From: Eremothecium cymbalariae DBVPG#7215
Lineage: Eukaryota; Ascomycota; Saccharomycetes; Saccharomycetales; Saccharomycetaceae
Reading direction: 5' to 3'
DNA: 64,000 bases
Assembly (NCBI RefSeq): GCF_000235365.1
Contig: NC_016453.1
Location: 434,001 to 498,000 of the forward strand
The notes below the pieces were generated by a model that saw only the letters and a program-made list of their open reading frames with translations, was not told the origin of the DNA and ran no database searches. The position numbers were made by a program, and so were the translations under genes. Of the stretch, positions 1-11,529 are shown in pieces (positions within the stretch are counted from its first letter, which is position 1; each line of letters opens with the position of its first letter).

Positions 1-3000
1 CAAATAGTGAGTGAATATTTACATCGCATGTCACCTTTTTTTCCTTTTCCTTCACAGTCATTATTAATGATAAGTCCTCTTTATTAGAAACGCCTGTGAT
101 ATGAATTGGTCTATTTTGCAATGAAGCCAATAAAATGACAGAAGCTAGGTCTGAAGTCTTGGCCTCTGCAATTACTTGCTTCTCAATTGGCCAGTTTTTC
201 AAGTGCTCAGCAACAATAGAAACTTTATTAGTGAGTTCTCTATTAGGTAAGAACAAAGCATTGGCTTGAGGTGCTGCTGTAGCTACATCTTCAAAATTAA
301 GAGCAGTTGCAGCAATGCAAAATCCAAAATTGGTATATGCAGAGTTTTCACAAATAGAGCTTGCAGTTCTCAAGCTAACAGTATCGGTTATAAATGGTCC
401 AGATGTGGACTTTGGGAGAATTTGTGAGTATGTAAACCCAGATTCAACAGATAAACGAGTAACTTCCTTCAACTCATCAGGGCCACTCACAACATTGGAG
501 ATATTTGGAACATAAGATGCTATGTTAATTAAGCCCGGAATAGTTACGGTTCTATGAGAAGTTTGAGCATCTCTTTCGGATACCTCTAAGGTCAGATTTC
601 TGGCTAAAGCTTCAATTAATAACTTGGCACATTTGACATTTGTCATTAATGGAACAGAGTAATCAACTGCCATTCGACGAGTTCTGTAGCCATTGGACAC
701 ATAAGAAGCAGGGCGACGGAATCTATTAGCAGACGGTAAATTAATATACAGATCAATCTTATTATTGGCCAAATGCTGGGTTAAAGAATATTCCGATTTT
801 TCATCATCCCCTTCATTTAAAAATGCCAAATATTGGACTGGAATTCCATGCTCTACAATAAAGTCAGCAGTACCAGCTGTGGCAAATAATTTATAACCCA
901 TATTGTACAGCTTCTTAACAGAAGGTAACATTTCCTGCTTCTCTTTAAAAGACCCAATAGAGAGCAAAATATTTTTCTTTGGAAGTTTGAAACCTGTAGA
1001 TATCAGCGATTTCAAGTAGGCTTCATATTTGGAATGACCAAAAGTAGCAACTTCACCTGTAGATGCCATTTCAACACCTAGAACAGGGTCAGCACCAGCT
1101 AAGCGTGGGAAAGAGAATTGTGGCACTTTGATGGCTACATAATCATCTGGCAATTTTTCTACTGGATATGGAGTGACTGGGAGTCCCATGATCACCTTTG
1201 TAGCCATTTCAATTAAATTGACACCAACAACCTTGGAAATAAATGGGAAAGACCTTGAGGCCCTAACATTGCACTCAATCACCTTGATTTCATTGTTTTT
1301 TGCAATAAACTGAATATTATATGGTCCAGTGATCTTTAGAGCCCTACCAATCTTAGCCGTGGCATCAATAATTCTCTTCACAGTTTCAGGGTCCAAATCT
1401 TGTGGGGGTACAATCAATGTGGCATCACCTGAATGCACGCCCGCATTCTCAACATGTTCGGAAACTACATGCATGAGCATATTACCATCCTTAGCAATAG
1501 CATCCATTTCAATCTCCTTAGCATTTTCAATGTACTTAGTGATGACAACAGGGTAGTCACGAGAAACTTCAACTGCATGGTTCAAGTATGATTCCAAATC
1601 ATCCTTCGAATAAACAGTGTTCATTGCAGCACCAGATAATACGTAGGATGGGCGAACCAAGACTGGGTAGCCTACCTTGTCAGCAAATTCTTCAGCTTCT
1701 TCCATCGAAGTTAACTCTTTCCAAGCAGGTTGATCAACACCAATTTGATCCAACATACGAGAAAATTTATATCTGTTTTCTGCTGAATCGATCATTTCGG
1801 GTGAGGTACCCAGAATCTTTACATTCTCACGATGCAACGACATTGCAATATTGTTGGAGGTTTGACCACCCATAGAAACCACGACACCTGATGAGGTTTC
1901 CGCTTCATAGATATCCAATATTCTTTCCAAGTTAATATTCTCAAAATATAACCTGTCAACTTCATCATAATCTGTGGAAACGGTCTCTGGATTGTAATTG
2001 ACCATGATAGTCTTGATATTATTCTTGCGCAATGTTCTAACAGCGGTAACTGCACACCAATCGAATTCAACAGAGGAGCCAATACGGTAGACACCAGAAC
2101 CCAAAACCATGACACCGTGATCATTGAATGATACGTCATGTTCAGCAGCACTATATGTCAAATATAAGTAGTTTGTGTGTGCAGGGAATTCAGCAGCAAC
2201 AGTGTCAATCTGCTTCACAAATGGAGTAATACCTCTTTCCTTCCTTAGTCTACGAATGGCAACTTCGTTAGAATTAATAAATTTAGCAATTTGTCTATCT
2301 TCAAACCCTAATTGTTTGGCCTGCTTCAATATGGATGATGGCAAATACTCCTTAGAACCAAAGGATTCGATCTTCTTACCAAAGTTAATTAATCCATAAA
2401 GTTTTTTTAGGAACCATTTATCAATATTAGTCAGTTCCCATACCTTCTCAACAGAGTAATTTAGATTGGCAAATGCATTAGCAATTGCAAAAATACGCAT
2501 GTCTGATGGGTTTGACAACTCTTCATCGATATCCATATCTATAGAGACTTCGTTAAACCCTAAATTTGCATATTCTGTTGACCTAATAGCCTTCTGAATT
2601 GCTTCTTCAAAAGTTCTACCAACACTCATTACTTCACCAACAGATTTCATGGAAGATGACAATAAAGTAGAGACACGAGTAAATTTCTTTAAGTCCCATC
2701 TTGGCATTTTAACTACACAGTAGTCCAAGGAAGGCTCAAAGCATGCACATGTAGACTGAGTTACCGAGTTTTTAACTTCATTTAACGGAATGTTCAAACC
2801 CAATTTAGCGGCAGTATAAGCCAATGGGTAGCCAGTCGCTTTAGAAGCTAATGCTGAGGAACGAGAGAGACGAGCATTAACCTCGATAATACAATAATCC
2901 TTAGAAAATGGATTCAATGCATACTGAATATTACATTCACCAACAACACCTAAATGTCTAATAACGTTAAGCGCTGTTGTTCTCAACATGTTGTAATCTT

Positions 3001-5044
3001 CATCGGATAGTGTTTGTGATGGTGCAACGACTATTGAATCACCAGTATGTATACCCAGCGGATCAAAGTTTTCCATGTTACATACGGTAATACAGTTATC
3101 AAATGCATCACGAACGACTTCGTACTCAACTTCTTTCCAGCCCTTCATCGACCTTTCAACTAAAACCTGAGGTGATGAAGCAAATGCAACATTACATAGG
3201 TCAATCAACTCTTTCTCATTTGAAGCAAACCCAGATCCCAAACCACCCAATGCATAAGCCGCACGAATAATCACTGGGAATCCAATGTCTTTAACTGCAT
3301 CCACAGCTTCTGAAACTGTGGAGACTGCCTTAGATTTTGCACATTTTTCGTTTATCTCATCCATGGCATTTGAAAATAATTCACGGTCTTCTGTGGTGAT
3401 AATGGTATCTATCGGTGTACCTAAAACTTTCACACCCAAGGCTTCGAATTCATCTTTCATTTCAATACCGACAGATAATGCAGTTTGGCCACCAAAAGTG
3501 ACATATATAGCATCAGGACGCTCATGCAAAATTACTTTTCTCACAAACTCTGCAGTAACAGGTAGAAAATAAACTTTATCTGCAAGACCTTTCGAAGTTT
3601 GAATTGTAGCAATGTTTGGATTGATCAAAATAGTGTATCTACCTTCTTCCTTTAATGCCTTTATAGCCTGAGAACCCGAGTAATCGAATTCACCGGCCTG
3701 ACCAATCGACAAACCACCAGAACCTAAGATTAAGACTTTCTTGGGTTCCAGTCTTGGGAAAGCTTTTAAATGATCTTCTAGTCTACCACCGGGGAACTCA
3801 GCCGGTTTTAGTATACCAGTTTTCTTATGCGCTAATACAGATTTAATAAAGACATCAAAGAGGAACTCAGTGTCTCTTGGGCCAGGTGTAGACTCGGGAT
3901 GGAATTGAACACTGAAATATGGTAATTCTGTGTGGTAAATACCCTCATTAGAATCATCGTTGGCATTTACGAACAATGGCTTCCATCCGTCAGTTAAAGT
4001 ATCAACGTCCACAGCATATCCGTGATTCTGTGATGTGATATAACACCTACCTGAAATTGTGGAGGTGCATGGTATATTTTGACCTCTGTTACCGAACTTT
4101 AATTTTATGGTGGACGCACCAGATGCTCTTGCAAGTAATTGATGACCCAAACAAATACCAAATACTGGTGTTTTTTTAGATTCCAAAACATGTGACAGCT
4201 TTTCAGAAAGTTCAGTTAAAACAGAGGGATCACCAGGCCCATTTGATATAAACAAACCATCGTAGTCTTCTTGGGTAAAATCGTGATTCCATGGCACAAC
4301 CATCAGCTCAACGCCTCTTTTCATAAAACAACGCACCTGATTAAACTTCATACCCACATCAATAGCCAGAATTCTTAATGGCCTACCATCTGGTCCCCTC
4401 ACAGCAGCAGACTCACTTGGGCAATATAATTGCGGAGTGGTCAATGAAACCTGAGCTACCAGGTTTTCAACATTTGGATCAACCCATTCTGGAACATTGA
4501 AGCACGTCTTCCATTGGGAAGACATAGCCAATAAAGAATCCGTGTTTGGCTTTTGACAAGCTAAACGACCTAACATAGAACCAGAATCTCTCAAGCGTTT
4601 GGTCAAGGCTCTTGTATCAACTCCATAAACCGCTGGCACGCCTTCCTCACGTAACCAGTCACCCAGGGACGATTTCGCTAACCAATGTGAGAACTCCTCA
4701 GTGTAATGTGCCACAACGAGACCAGCAACATGGATCCTATTTGATTCAAAATAACGAGGCAAAGCCTCCACCAGCTCATCTCTAAGTTCACGGTCCGGCA
4801 CACCATAATTCCCAACCAAAGGATACGTGATGACCAAGATTTGGCCCTCATAAGAAGGATCTGTAAGGGATTCGGGATACCCAACCATACCCGTTTGGAA
4901 AACCAATTCACCAGCAGCAGGAACATGAGCACCAAAAGAATAGCCCTGCAATACAGTGCCATCCTTCAGTTCCAAATTCATCAACTCAGAACTACCGAAC
5001 TCAATTGGCGGCGCGATCGGGCCTGTACAAGCAACCGTAGACAT
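1..5044 (-). CDS. URA2: Carbamoyl-phosphate synthase / aspartate carbamoyltransferase multifunctional protein (5' part; 3' end outside window)
   Basis: The frame is open from the ATG at 5044 to the window edge, giving about 1,681 codons. The N-terminal region is a glutamine amidotransferase domain; the nucleophile motif GICLGHQ lies near residue 300 and HPES follows it. Two ATP-grasp carbamoyl-phosphate synthase halves come next, and the last visible residues fall in the inactive dihydroorotase-like region. The aspartate transcarbamylase domain must lie beyond position 1. In yeasts this protein catalyses the first two steps of de novo pyrimidine synthesis and is feedback-inhibited by UTP. The start is fixed by a TAA two codons upstream in frame and by similarity to the S. 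cerevisiae N-terminus ([15 protein letters not shown]). It is transcribed divergently from ABF2. The upstream region holds a plausible 5'UTR intron (5053-5329). Identification is very secure; only the C-terminus is unseen. Confidence 0.97.
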   Translation of the reverse strand, partial: MSTVACTGPIAPPIEFGSSELMNLELKDGTVLQGYSFGAHVPAAGELVFQTGMVGYPESLTDPSYEGQILVITYPLVGNYGVPDRELRDELVEALPRYFESNRIHVAGLVVAHYTEEFSHWLAKSSLGDWLREEGVPAVYGVDTRALTKRLRDSGSMLGRLACQKPNTDSLLAMSSQWKTCFNVPEWVDPNVENLVAQVSLTTPQLYCPSESAAVRGPDGRPLRILAIDVGMKFNQVRCFMKRGVELMVVPWNHDFTQEDYDGLFISNGPGDPSVLTELSEKLSHVLESKKTPVFGICLGHQLLARASGASTIKLKFGNRGQNIPCTSTISGRCYITSQNHGYAVDVDTLTDGWKPLFVNANDDSNEGIYHTELPYFSVQFHPESTPGPRDTEFLFDVFIKSVLAHKKTGILKPAEFPGGRLEDHLKAFPRLEPKKVLILGSGGLSIGQAGEFDYSGSQAIKALKEEGRYTILINPNIATIQTSKGLADKVYFLPVTAEFVRKVILHERPDAIYVTFGGQTALSVGIEMKDEFEALGVKVLGTPIDTIITTEDRELFSNAMDEINEKCAKSKAVSTVSEAVDAVKDIGFPVIIRAAYALGGLGSGFASNEKELIDLCNVAFASSPQVLVERSMKGWKEVEYEVVRDAFDNCITVCNMENFDPLGIHTGDSIVVAPSQTLSDEDYNMLRTTALNVIRHLGVVGECNIQYALNPFSKDYCIIEVNARLSRSSALASKATGYPLAYTAAKLGLNIPLNEVKNSVTQSTCACFEPSLDYCVVKMPRWDLKKFTRVSTLLSSSMKSVGEVMSVGRTFEEAIQKAIRSTEYANLGFNEVSIDMDIDEELSNPSDMRIFAIANAFANLNYSVEKVWELTNIDKWFLKKLYGLINFGKKIESFGSKEYLPSSILKQAKQLGFEDRQIAKFINSNEVAIRRLRKERGITPFVKQIDTVAAEFPAHTNYLYLTYSAAEHDVSFNDHGVMVLGSGVYRIGSSVEFDWCAVTAVRTLRKNNIKTIMVNYNPETVSTDYDEVDRLYFENINLERILDIYEAETSSGVVVSMGGQTSNNIAMSLHRENVKILGTSPEMIDSAENRYKFSRMLDQIGVDQPAWKELTSMEEAEEFADKVGYPVLVRPSYVLSGAAMNTVYSKDDLESYLNHAVEVSRDYPVVITKYIENAKEIEMDAIAKDGNMLMHVVSEHVENAGVHSGDATLIVPPQDLDPETVKRIIDATAKIGRALKITGPYNIQFIAKNNEIKVIECNVRASRSFPFISKVVGVNLIEMATKVIMGLPVTPYPVEKLPDDYVAIKVPQFSFPRLAGADPVLGVEMASTGEVATFGHSKYEAYLKSLISTGFKLPKKNILLSIGSFKEKQEMLPSVKKLYNMGYKLFATAGTADFIVEHGIPVQYLAFLNEGDDEKSEYSLTQHLANNKIDLYINLPSANRFRRPASYVSNGYRTRRMAVDYSVPLMTNVKCAKLLIEALARNLTLEVSERDAQTSHRTVTIPGLINIASYVPNISNVVSGPDELKEVTRLSVESGFTYSQILPKSTSGPFITDTVSLRTASSICENSAYTNFGFCIAATALNFEDVATAAPQANALFLPNRELTNKVSIVAEHLKNWPIEKQVIAEAKTSDLASVILLASLQNRPIHITGVSNKEDLSLIMTVKEKEKKVTCDVNIHSLF

Positions 5045-6456
5045 TTTTTAGACTAAAATGTTAGACCAGTTAGTAAATATGGAAAAAAGACGTTGAAACC
5101 AAAAATGATAATACCAAAACTACAATTAAGCACATATTAAAACGAACCACGGACTTAATGGTGGTTTTACCATATTATATTAAACCCCCCACCAAAAAAA
5201 AAAATCCATATGTATTTTTCCAACGGAAAACCTGATGACTCCGCTAGGGTTCAAGAAACCCCGCTTAAAAGTAGAAGATAATCCGTCAATTCAGTCCTTA
5301 ACCAAGTTAATACACTATACGACACATACCGTTATCCCAAAACTCTAATTAATATTTGAAAAAGCTCGAGATGGCCTTTTTACTAAAAAATTAACCTTCG
5401 GTTTTTTAAATAGTTCCAGAACAATTGCGAATCAAAGAAAAACCTTTTTTTGACTTTAATATATTGCTTGCTTGTCCAACTCACACACGTATAATATATA
5501 TCTAAAACTATGCCGAAGTCTTAGTCGTGTCGTGCTGATGATGAATTCTGGTTTGGTTAGGTGACTGAATACTTTCTAGATAACCTTTTCCACTACTAAC
5601 CAAGAAACAAGATAAAACAATAATGCATTTAATAAAAACTGGTGAACATAAAAACTAACAGAAAAAAACCACGATGAGGCTTGATGTAACTTTTGAAAAT
5701 CTTGCCGAGAGACTCGATATTTATATAATCTCACACTTCACTATAAGAATTTTAATCAATATGGCTTTTCCTGTGTCATATGGCTAAATCATCATGATTT
5801 CCGGGACAAGTCAAGAAAAACTTTTCATGTCCCATGGACAATATCGGTCTGGACTGAAAAACTATTTCCATATTTAGTAGCCATCTAATTTCTACCACGA
5901 AGTCCGTGGGTTGTTTTTTCGAAGAACTTCCATGTCCGGCATGTCCCTAGAACAAAAATTAATTCCGATGGGAAATTCGCATGTTCTGCATGTCCACATT
6001 TATTGACATCAACGCTACGATAGAAGGGCATCGCATTTGCTTAGGTGACGGAAAGAAAAAGAAATGTCGCAGTTACCCGGTCCGCATGACACTTAGGGCT
6101 AATGGATAACGACGAAGGGTTATCGGCACAAATGCACTCTGTCGGTTCAGGACCGTTGGGCGACTGTTCAGTTGTCTGTGTTACCCGGCCTTCTCTGTTA
6201 TTACCCGGCTTTTGGAATTGAACCGATTGTGTGCGTTACCCGGAACAAGGGGTGCCGAAAAGTAAACAAACCGGTGCGCCCCTTCAAGCAAAAACCCATC
6301 ATCACGACATCTTCCTTTTCTCTTCTTATTACTTTGCTAATTGACTAATTAAATAAATAAACAAGGTTGTCTTAGTTTGGTTCCGAAGGAAGTATTGGAA
6401 TAAGATAAACGAGGTTTTAAGTATAGGTATCAATTGAATCGAATCGGTGAGAGAAA
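5045..6456. promoter_or_regulatory. Divergent URA2/ABF2 upstream region
   Basis: No gene is visible in these 1.4 kb. The URA2 side has a TATA-like tract (about 5488-5501) and a TGACTC Gcn4-type half site (5236-5241). A middle block carries four CATGTCC copies (5826, 5931, 5940 and 5989). The ABF2 side has four identical TTACCCGG words at 6073-6080, 6181-6188, 6201-6208 and 6236-6243, all in the same orientation. TTACCCGG matches the consensus of the general regulatory factor Reb1, which clears nucleosomes at yeast promoters. Confidence 0.6.
5053..5329 (-). other. Candidate 5'UTR intron of URA2
   Basis: On the minus strand a canonical GTATGT donor begins at 5329. A perfect TACTAAC branch site lies at 5075-5069, and a TTTTAG acceptor ends at 5053, 17 nt after the branch A and 8 nt before the URA2 ATG. 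There is no ATG between the donor and a TATA-like tract at about 5488-5501, so exon 1 would be non-coding. S. cerevisiae URA2 is not known to have such an intron. The call rests on signals only. Confidence 0.55.
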
Positions 6457-6963
6457 ATGACTATGAATAGGCAGTTCCATAGTACGGTTTTGGCCCAATT
6501 AGCTAAAGTGAGCCGTAAGGAGCTTCAGAAGAATGCACCAAAGAAACCTGCGACAGTTTATTCGTTGTTTATCAAGAACAACTTTGCACTTCTCAAGCAG
6601 CAAAATCCGGAGGCGGGTTTTGCGGAGGTATCCAAGTTGGCTAATGCTAGGTGGAAGGGCTTGACTGATCTGCAGAAGAAGCCATATTATGATGAGGCTG
6701 CTCGGTTGAAGAGGGAGTACGAGGCGGTGAAGTCAGACTTTCAAAAGACGTTGCCACCCAAGAGGCCAGCTTCAGGGTATATTTTATATTCGAATGAGGT
6801 GCGTCCGCTGGTTACCGCGCGGAATCCTGGGTTGAAGCCAACAGAACTGGTGAAGTTAATTTCTGAACAGTGGAAGTCTTTGCCATTGTTTGAGAAGGAC
6901 AAATACAATGCAGTTTACCAGAAGAACATGGATCAATGGAAGGCTGTGAATGGTTTGAAATAG
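6457..6963 (+). CDS. ABF2: Mitochondrial HMG-box DNA-packaging protein
   Basis: The product has 168 residues. A short basic, hydroxylated N-terminus suits a mitochondrial presequence. Two HMG boxes follow, at about residues 27-94 (starting PKKPATVYSLF) and 100-164 (starting PPKRPASGYILYSNEVR). Tandem HMG boxes in a protein of this size are the hallmark of Abf2/TFAM, which bends and compacts mtDNA into nucleoids; S. cerevisiae Abf2 has 183 residues with the same PPKxPAxxxxxYxNEVR start to box 2. The ATG sits in the context GAAAATGAC. In S. cerevisiae ABF2 is on chromosome XIII, so its position beside URA2 reflects a different gene order. Four Reb1-type sites lie 214-384 bp upstream. Confidence 0.93.
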   Translation: MTMNRQFHSTVLAQLAKVSRKELQKNAPKKPATVYSLFIKNNFALLKQQNPEAGFAEVSKLANARWKGLTDLQKKPYYDEAARLKREYEAVKSDFQKTLPPKRPASGYILYSNEVRPLVTARNPGLKPTELVKLISEQWKSLPLFEKDKYNAVYQKNMDQWKAVNGLK

Positions 6964-7530
6964 AGAGTTGCTATTATTATTATTATTATTATTATTAGTA
7001 TTGTTATTGTTATTGAAAGGAAATAAATAATATATGAGTTCCCGAAATTCTTTTTTTATTATTGTTATCTTGGGTGATATGGGCTTGTGTCGAGCTTGCT
7101 TTGGTTCAATTCTAACTAAGCCGATGTGGAATTTTGTAAAAAGTGAGGTTATTGGGAGTGGGTTCGGACAAGAGATGTCATAAATGCTTAAATGTGGGTG
7201 TTATTTGCAGAGGATGAGTTTTATTTTTTTTATAGTCCTTTCGTTATTTATTATTAAACGTTATATACGTACATATATCTGCATTTAGTCGATCATATGT
7301 ATAATAATGATTTAATAACTTTTAGTAAGGATTTGTTGGACGAGGTAAGTTGAACTGTGGAGGGTTCTTCGTTTGCAGTTTGTTTTATATCTAATGTTTC
7401 AAGTATGAATATAGTCTATGAAAATGTTTTGTTGCGTCATATTGGACAAGTCCATGCTTCTACTATATGTGTTACCAGTCAACTGTTAAAATTATGCTAT
7501 TATTCATCTTTACTATTTATATATTATCTA
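6964..7530. other. Convergent intergenic region ABF2/TRK1
   Basis: AT-rich 3' flanks of two converging genes. An (ATT)n microsatellite lies at about 6975-7000 just after the ABF2 stop. A short open frame at 7357-7539 has no recognisable features and is not called. Confidence 0.6.
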
Positions 7531-10500
7531 TTAGTCTGATGCTCCTGTAGTGTTATCGTGACGATTGACCAAATCTTCTGGGTTGGCGCGGGTATCATCT
7601 ATTGCATGAGGGCGGTTATCGTTTTCACAAAATATCCCCGGACTGTAAGTTTCGGAAGAGGTTCTACGAAGAATACCCCCACCAGCCATGCTGTCATTTC
7701 TTAGATTAGTAGTAGCTTTGCTGTGAAAGTTTGTCGTGGAAGAGCTGGCACTTGGAATGGTATCCAGAGAGATTGCTTCTTTGTAATGACTAACATCTTG
7801 ATTAGATTGGCAAGTATGAGATTTAGAGCGGTTGATGGCATTGAAAATGCCATGAGAAATAGATCTTGTTCTCCTTTTCCAATATTGTAAAAGGGGATCT
7901 TTGTTGCTGTTTATGGTGGTCATAGTTCTTTGCAACTTTAAATCTTCAAGGAGGTCGATTCGTTTTAATTTGTCACTTGGAAGCATAATAGCACGATCCA
8001 CCAAATATGGTAAGCCTCTATGTCTGCCTCTGATCAGCATGGCTATAATAACCAGTTTCGATAGGGCAGAAAACTGGGCGCTAAAGGATTGGTTGGTTCC
8101 AGGATAACCCAATGATAATCCGACTGTGCCGTATGCACTTACTACTTCAAAGAGTACTTGGAAGATAGTGAAGTCAGGCTTTGATCTGTCCTGAATTTTG
8201 CTACCCTCGGCAATGCATATTATAAATAACCCTAGAAACATATACCAAAGATCGTGCGACAATTGTTTCCTCAAGTGGTCACTAACAAACGACATTGTTT
8301 CCTTCTCGGGAGTTTTTGGCTCGCTTTCAGTGGTAGAACTTGAGGAAGATTCCGAAGTGCTTTTAGAATAATTTTCAGCAATAACCGGTATCATGTCACC
8401 GTATATTCCTAATGATTGCTCTTCGTACACGTTTGTTCTCCTAATAGAGATGGCTAAGGGCATCACTGAAACGTACATCATCAACATATATGAAACTTGA
8501 ACAGATGGGTGCAACTTACCTAGGTCCGCAACGCTGAACCCGGCGGTTCTGGTGCAAACTGCTTGGAAAAGGCCATCAAGAACTTTGTACCCTGGATGCA
8601 ATCCATTTAGAACAGTAGAGTTCAAATCATGTATAACAAACAATATAAGATCAAGGCCATTCATGAGGATGAGAATCAAAAACAACCACCAAGTAGCTGC
8701 ACTGGGAAACAATAGGGTGAAGCAACGACGAGGATGATCAAGTAAAAATCCCAGATTCTCCTTCATTAAAGATAAATCAGGTGTAAGTTTGAACATAATC
8801 CAAATTATAAACCTCAGCAAAATTGGAAACCCAGTATTTCCAATAATTATGAACCATATCATGACAATCAATGGGTAAGCAGCGGCATTAAATGAAGCCA
8901 TCGAATCTGCAGTCAAAGTTAAACCTAAATCATTGAAACTACTCAAAGAAGTGAAAAATGCCCACCAGGTAGGAGATATACCATTACTTTTTACAATTTC
9001 TTTGTATTTCTTGGTAGAATTAATCCATGGTAACAACAGTACAACGGCTATAATGTGAAAACCAAAGTAATATACCGTCAATATCTTGCACAACAACTTT
9101 GTCGCTCGGTATTCTACACCGCCTAATTCAATTTTTTGAGTATCAGTCAATCCTACAAAGATAGAATTTCTCCCTACATTGGGCGCATATGACAGATAGT
9201 TGGAACTCATTACGGAATTCAAAGCTGGTTCTTCTAGATCTGAATATCCCACTTCTTCGTCATAAAAGTTAGAATGTGAATCAATACTGTTAAGAGTATC
9301 CGTATGTGACATCATCGTAGTGGCACTTTGCGTTCTCCTTTTTTTTAAAGAGGGAACTTGTGGTAAACGATTACCTGCCATTTTACTAAAACTGTGTGAT
9401 GCCTGTAACTTTCGTTGGTGCATCGTACCAGAAGGCTTTCTACCAGAATCACCCACCACATTTGGCCTATGTTTTTTAGAACTGTCCATCTGTTCTAAAA
9501 AGCTGGCATGTTGATCAGCTGCGCTATCTATCACTCGAGGTTTTAAAGTATAGTCAGAATCAGTTGTACTCTGTAGAGCTTCTTCATCGTCTGTAAATTC
9601 TAAGTCCGCATCATTCCCATCTTCTTCGTCGGCAGCGCTCGTTGTTGAAGATCCATGTAATCGATCACGCAATAAACCTGGGGTTGAGAACTTACGGAAT
9701 AAGCTAGGTCGCCGGATCTTCTTCGACGTTAGTGAATCATTAAGCGCCGTATTGTTCGAATCTACTCGTTGAAGGGATTTTTTCATCGAAGGTCTTGGTA
9801 AGTTCCTAATATCAAATTGGATTGACAATCCAGGAGCATTATTAGCGTTCGTACCAGACTCAGATATTCTTGTTCCGCGAGATATAGTACTAAAGTGATC
9901 TGGAATCCCTTCTTCTCCATCCAAACTGTCCCTCAAAGAGGCATTTTGTTTATTTTTTGGGTCCGTAGAAGGCAAATCAACCGAGTTATACGATATTTTT
10001 GATGTTGGAGAATAACGTTCTTCAACTAAACCATGACTCTTTTCCTGAAGTGAGTTTGTTATATTATATGAATCAAGCGCACTCTTCCCTACACCGCCAG
10101 TGTATTTTTTGGACGTATCTCTATTTTTTTCTGTTTCAGATTCTTCTTCTAATTCATTCAACCTTTCAATCGGCCCTTTGATAATCAATGCTGGTCCATC
10201 ATCCTCAACCTCCTGCTGGTGTTGTTTTTGTAGAATTGAAATAGAACGGTACATGTCAGCAGGGTTTATATCCCTGGATCCCCTTCTCGCTACAAACCCT
10301 TTTTTGGACTTCGTAACATTATCTTTAGTGTCAGCATTTTCTCCTCTAACATGCTCTTCAGTCATGTTAGAACTTGAGCCGGAACTAAAGTTGCTAGGCA
10401 ATTCTGATTTCCCTTTAGAAAGTGGTGATTGATGGTTTGATCCTTCACCATTTTGATATGTACCACTATTCCTGTGTTTATTTCCATTCACATCGGAATT

Positions 10501-11121
10501 CACGTCCCCATCACGAGTGAATAACTTACCACTAAAGAGTTTGCTCTGGAAATCTGACACACCAGTAGATGTTCTAAAGCTTAATCTACGGCCACTTTCG
10601 GGGTTCTTTCTACCCTTTCCCGAAGACATCGTTCTAGACATTTCTCTAGCCACTAAAGTCCTGGTTCTCCTCATCTCAAAGTTCTTCTTAGACCAAATCC
10701 TAATACCATCGAAATACCTCTCAAACCAAAACAACCGAACAAATACCAATGCACCATGAATCCAAATTGGCGTTGAAATCATGCATATTATATAAACTAC
10801 CACCTGTTGATATAAGACCAAACTGTTAAGGTCAACGGTATTCAACCCACCTTGCGTCGTGGCACCTGCAGAAAGAAATAACACATCGATGTATTTCCAG
10901 TTTTTAACCGGATAGATCAGAATTGAACAAATTATGGTCAAAGATATAATGTAACAGTAATGGGCCACAATAAAATTTGGAATCAAATATTTGATAATAG
11001 GATGCAAATAATGCGTTAGCGTGCTTATAGCATCCCGCAGTCGGTGGCCTATAGTTTTCCTGTAGGTTGACTGAAAGAACTGAACAGATGGATTACGACT
11101 AAGTGTCCTTACGAGACCCAT
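7531..11121 (-). CDS. TRK1: High-affinity potassium transporter
   Basis: A 1,196-residue plasma-membrane K+ transporter of the Trk/HKT superfamily. It is built from four M1-P-M2 units whose selectivity loops are readable: GATTQGGLNTVDL near the N-terminus, SSFNDLGLTLTADS, CTRTAGFSVADLG and SAYGTVGLSLGYPGTNQS. Each carries the diagnostic glycine. A long hydrophilic Ser/Asn/Asp-rich cytoplasmic loop of about 500 residues separates units one and two, as in S. cerevisiae Trk1 (1,235 residues). The cytoplasmic tail is basic and serine-rich. Trk1 drives K+ uptake and sets membrane potential; the kinase gene RTK1 at the right end of this window belongs to the Hal4/Hal5 group that stabilises Trk1. 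S. cerevisiae has two copies (TRK1 and TRK2), whereas this locus represents the single pre-duplication gene. The gene lies downstream of PBS2 in the same direction. Confidence 0.97.
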   Translation of the reverse strand: MGLVRTLSRNPSVQFFQSTYRKTIGHRLRDAISTLTHYLHPIIKYLIPNFIVAHYCYIISLTIICSILIYPVKNWKYIDVLFLSAGATTQGGLNTVDLNSLVLYQQVVVYIICMISTPIWIHGALVFVRLFWFERYFDGIRIWSKKNFEMRRTRTLVAREMSRTMSSGKGRKNPESGRRLSFRTSTGVSDFQSKLFSGKLFTRDGDVNSDVNGNKHRNSGTYQNGEGSNHQSPLSKGKSELPSNFSSGSSSNMTEEHVRGENADTKDNVTKSKKGFVARRGSRDINPADMYRSISILQKQHQQEVEDDGPALIIKGPIERLNELEEESETEKNRDTSKKYTGGVGKSALDSYNITNSLQEKSHGLVEERYSPTSKISYNSVDLPSTDPKNKQNASLRDSLDGEEGIPDHFSTISRGTRISESGTNANNAPGLSIQFDIRNLPRPSMKKSLQRVDSNNTALNDSLTSKKIRRPSLFRKFSTPGLLRDRLHGSSTTSAADEEDGNDADLEFTDDEEALQSTTDSDYTLKPRVIDSAADQHASFLEQMDSSKKHRPNVVGDSGRKPSGTMHQRKLQASHSFSKMAGNRLPQVPSLKKRRTQSATTMMSHTDTLNSIDSHSNFYDEEVGYSDLEEPALNSVMSSNYLSYAPNVGRNSIFVGLTDTQKIELGGVEYRATKLLCKILTVYYFGFHIIAVVLLLPWINSTKKYKEIVKSNGISPTWWAFFTSLSSFNDLGLTLTADSMASFNAAAYPLIVMIWFIIIGNTGFPILLRFIIWIMFKLTPDLSLMKENLGFLLDHPRRCFTLLFPSAATWWLFLILILMNGLDLILFVIHDLNSTVLNGLHPGYKVLDGLFQAVCTRTAGFSVADLGKLHPSVQVSYMLMMYVSVMPLAISIRRTNVYEEQSLGIYGDMIPVIAENYSKSTSESSSSSTTESEPKTPEKETMSFVSDHLRKQLSHDLWYMFLGLFIICIAEGSKIQDRSKPDFTIFQVLFEVVSAYGTVGLSLGYPGTNQSFSAQFSALSKLVIIAMLIRGRHRGLPYLVDRAIMLPSDKLKRIDLLEDLKLQRTMTTINSNKDPLLQYWKRRTRSISHGIFNAINRSKSHTCQSNQDVSHYKEAISLDTIPSASSSTTNFHSKATTNLRNDSMAGGGILRRTSSETYSPGIFCENDNRPHAIDDTRANPEDLVNRHDNTTGASD

Positions 11122-11529
11122 TGCATTAATATAACGCTATAACTATCGTTAGTCCACTCTGCTTAGTATATATTAACACGGTATTCTTGTATTAAGACAC
11201 TCTCCCTAAGTTCCCGATTACAATCTGCAAAGTTGATCAATCGATGACGATGACGATGACGGAGAAGAACATCGCACCGTTTATTTAAAGAGGCCTCTTT
11301 TTTCTGTGGGCGCCAGAACGAAACTATCGAGATCAGAAGCGACTAGAGATCATACCGGACGATGACTTAAGAAGGGCTAAAACCGTTACAACTATAGATA
11401 TTATGACATTTGCAGTAGTGTATGGATGGACGACGTAAGATGCTTTTAGTTTTTGTTGGATATCGAATGGTGTATGTATGATTTTATGTATTAATTTTTA
11501 TCTGTAGAAAAGAAGGGAAATATAACAGC
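11122..11529. promoter_or_regulatory. TRK1 upstream region / PBS2 3' flank
   Basis: A 408-bp gap between tandem genes. A short GATGAC repeat lies at about 11243-11260. No other clear element or gene is seen. Confidence 0.5.

Noticed and set aside
6378..6395. TTTGGTTCCGAAGG as a possible CDEIII
   Set aside because: No CDEI and no AT-rich CDEII on the proper side; it is simply within the ABF2 promoter.
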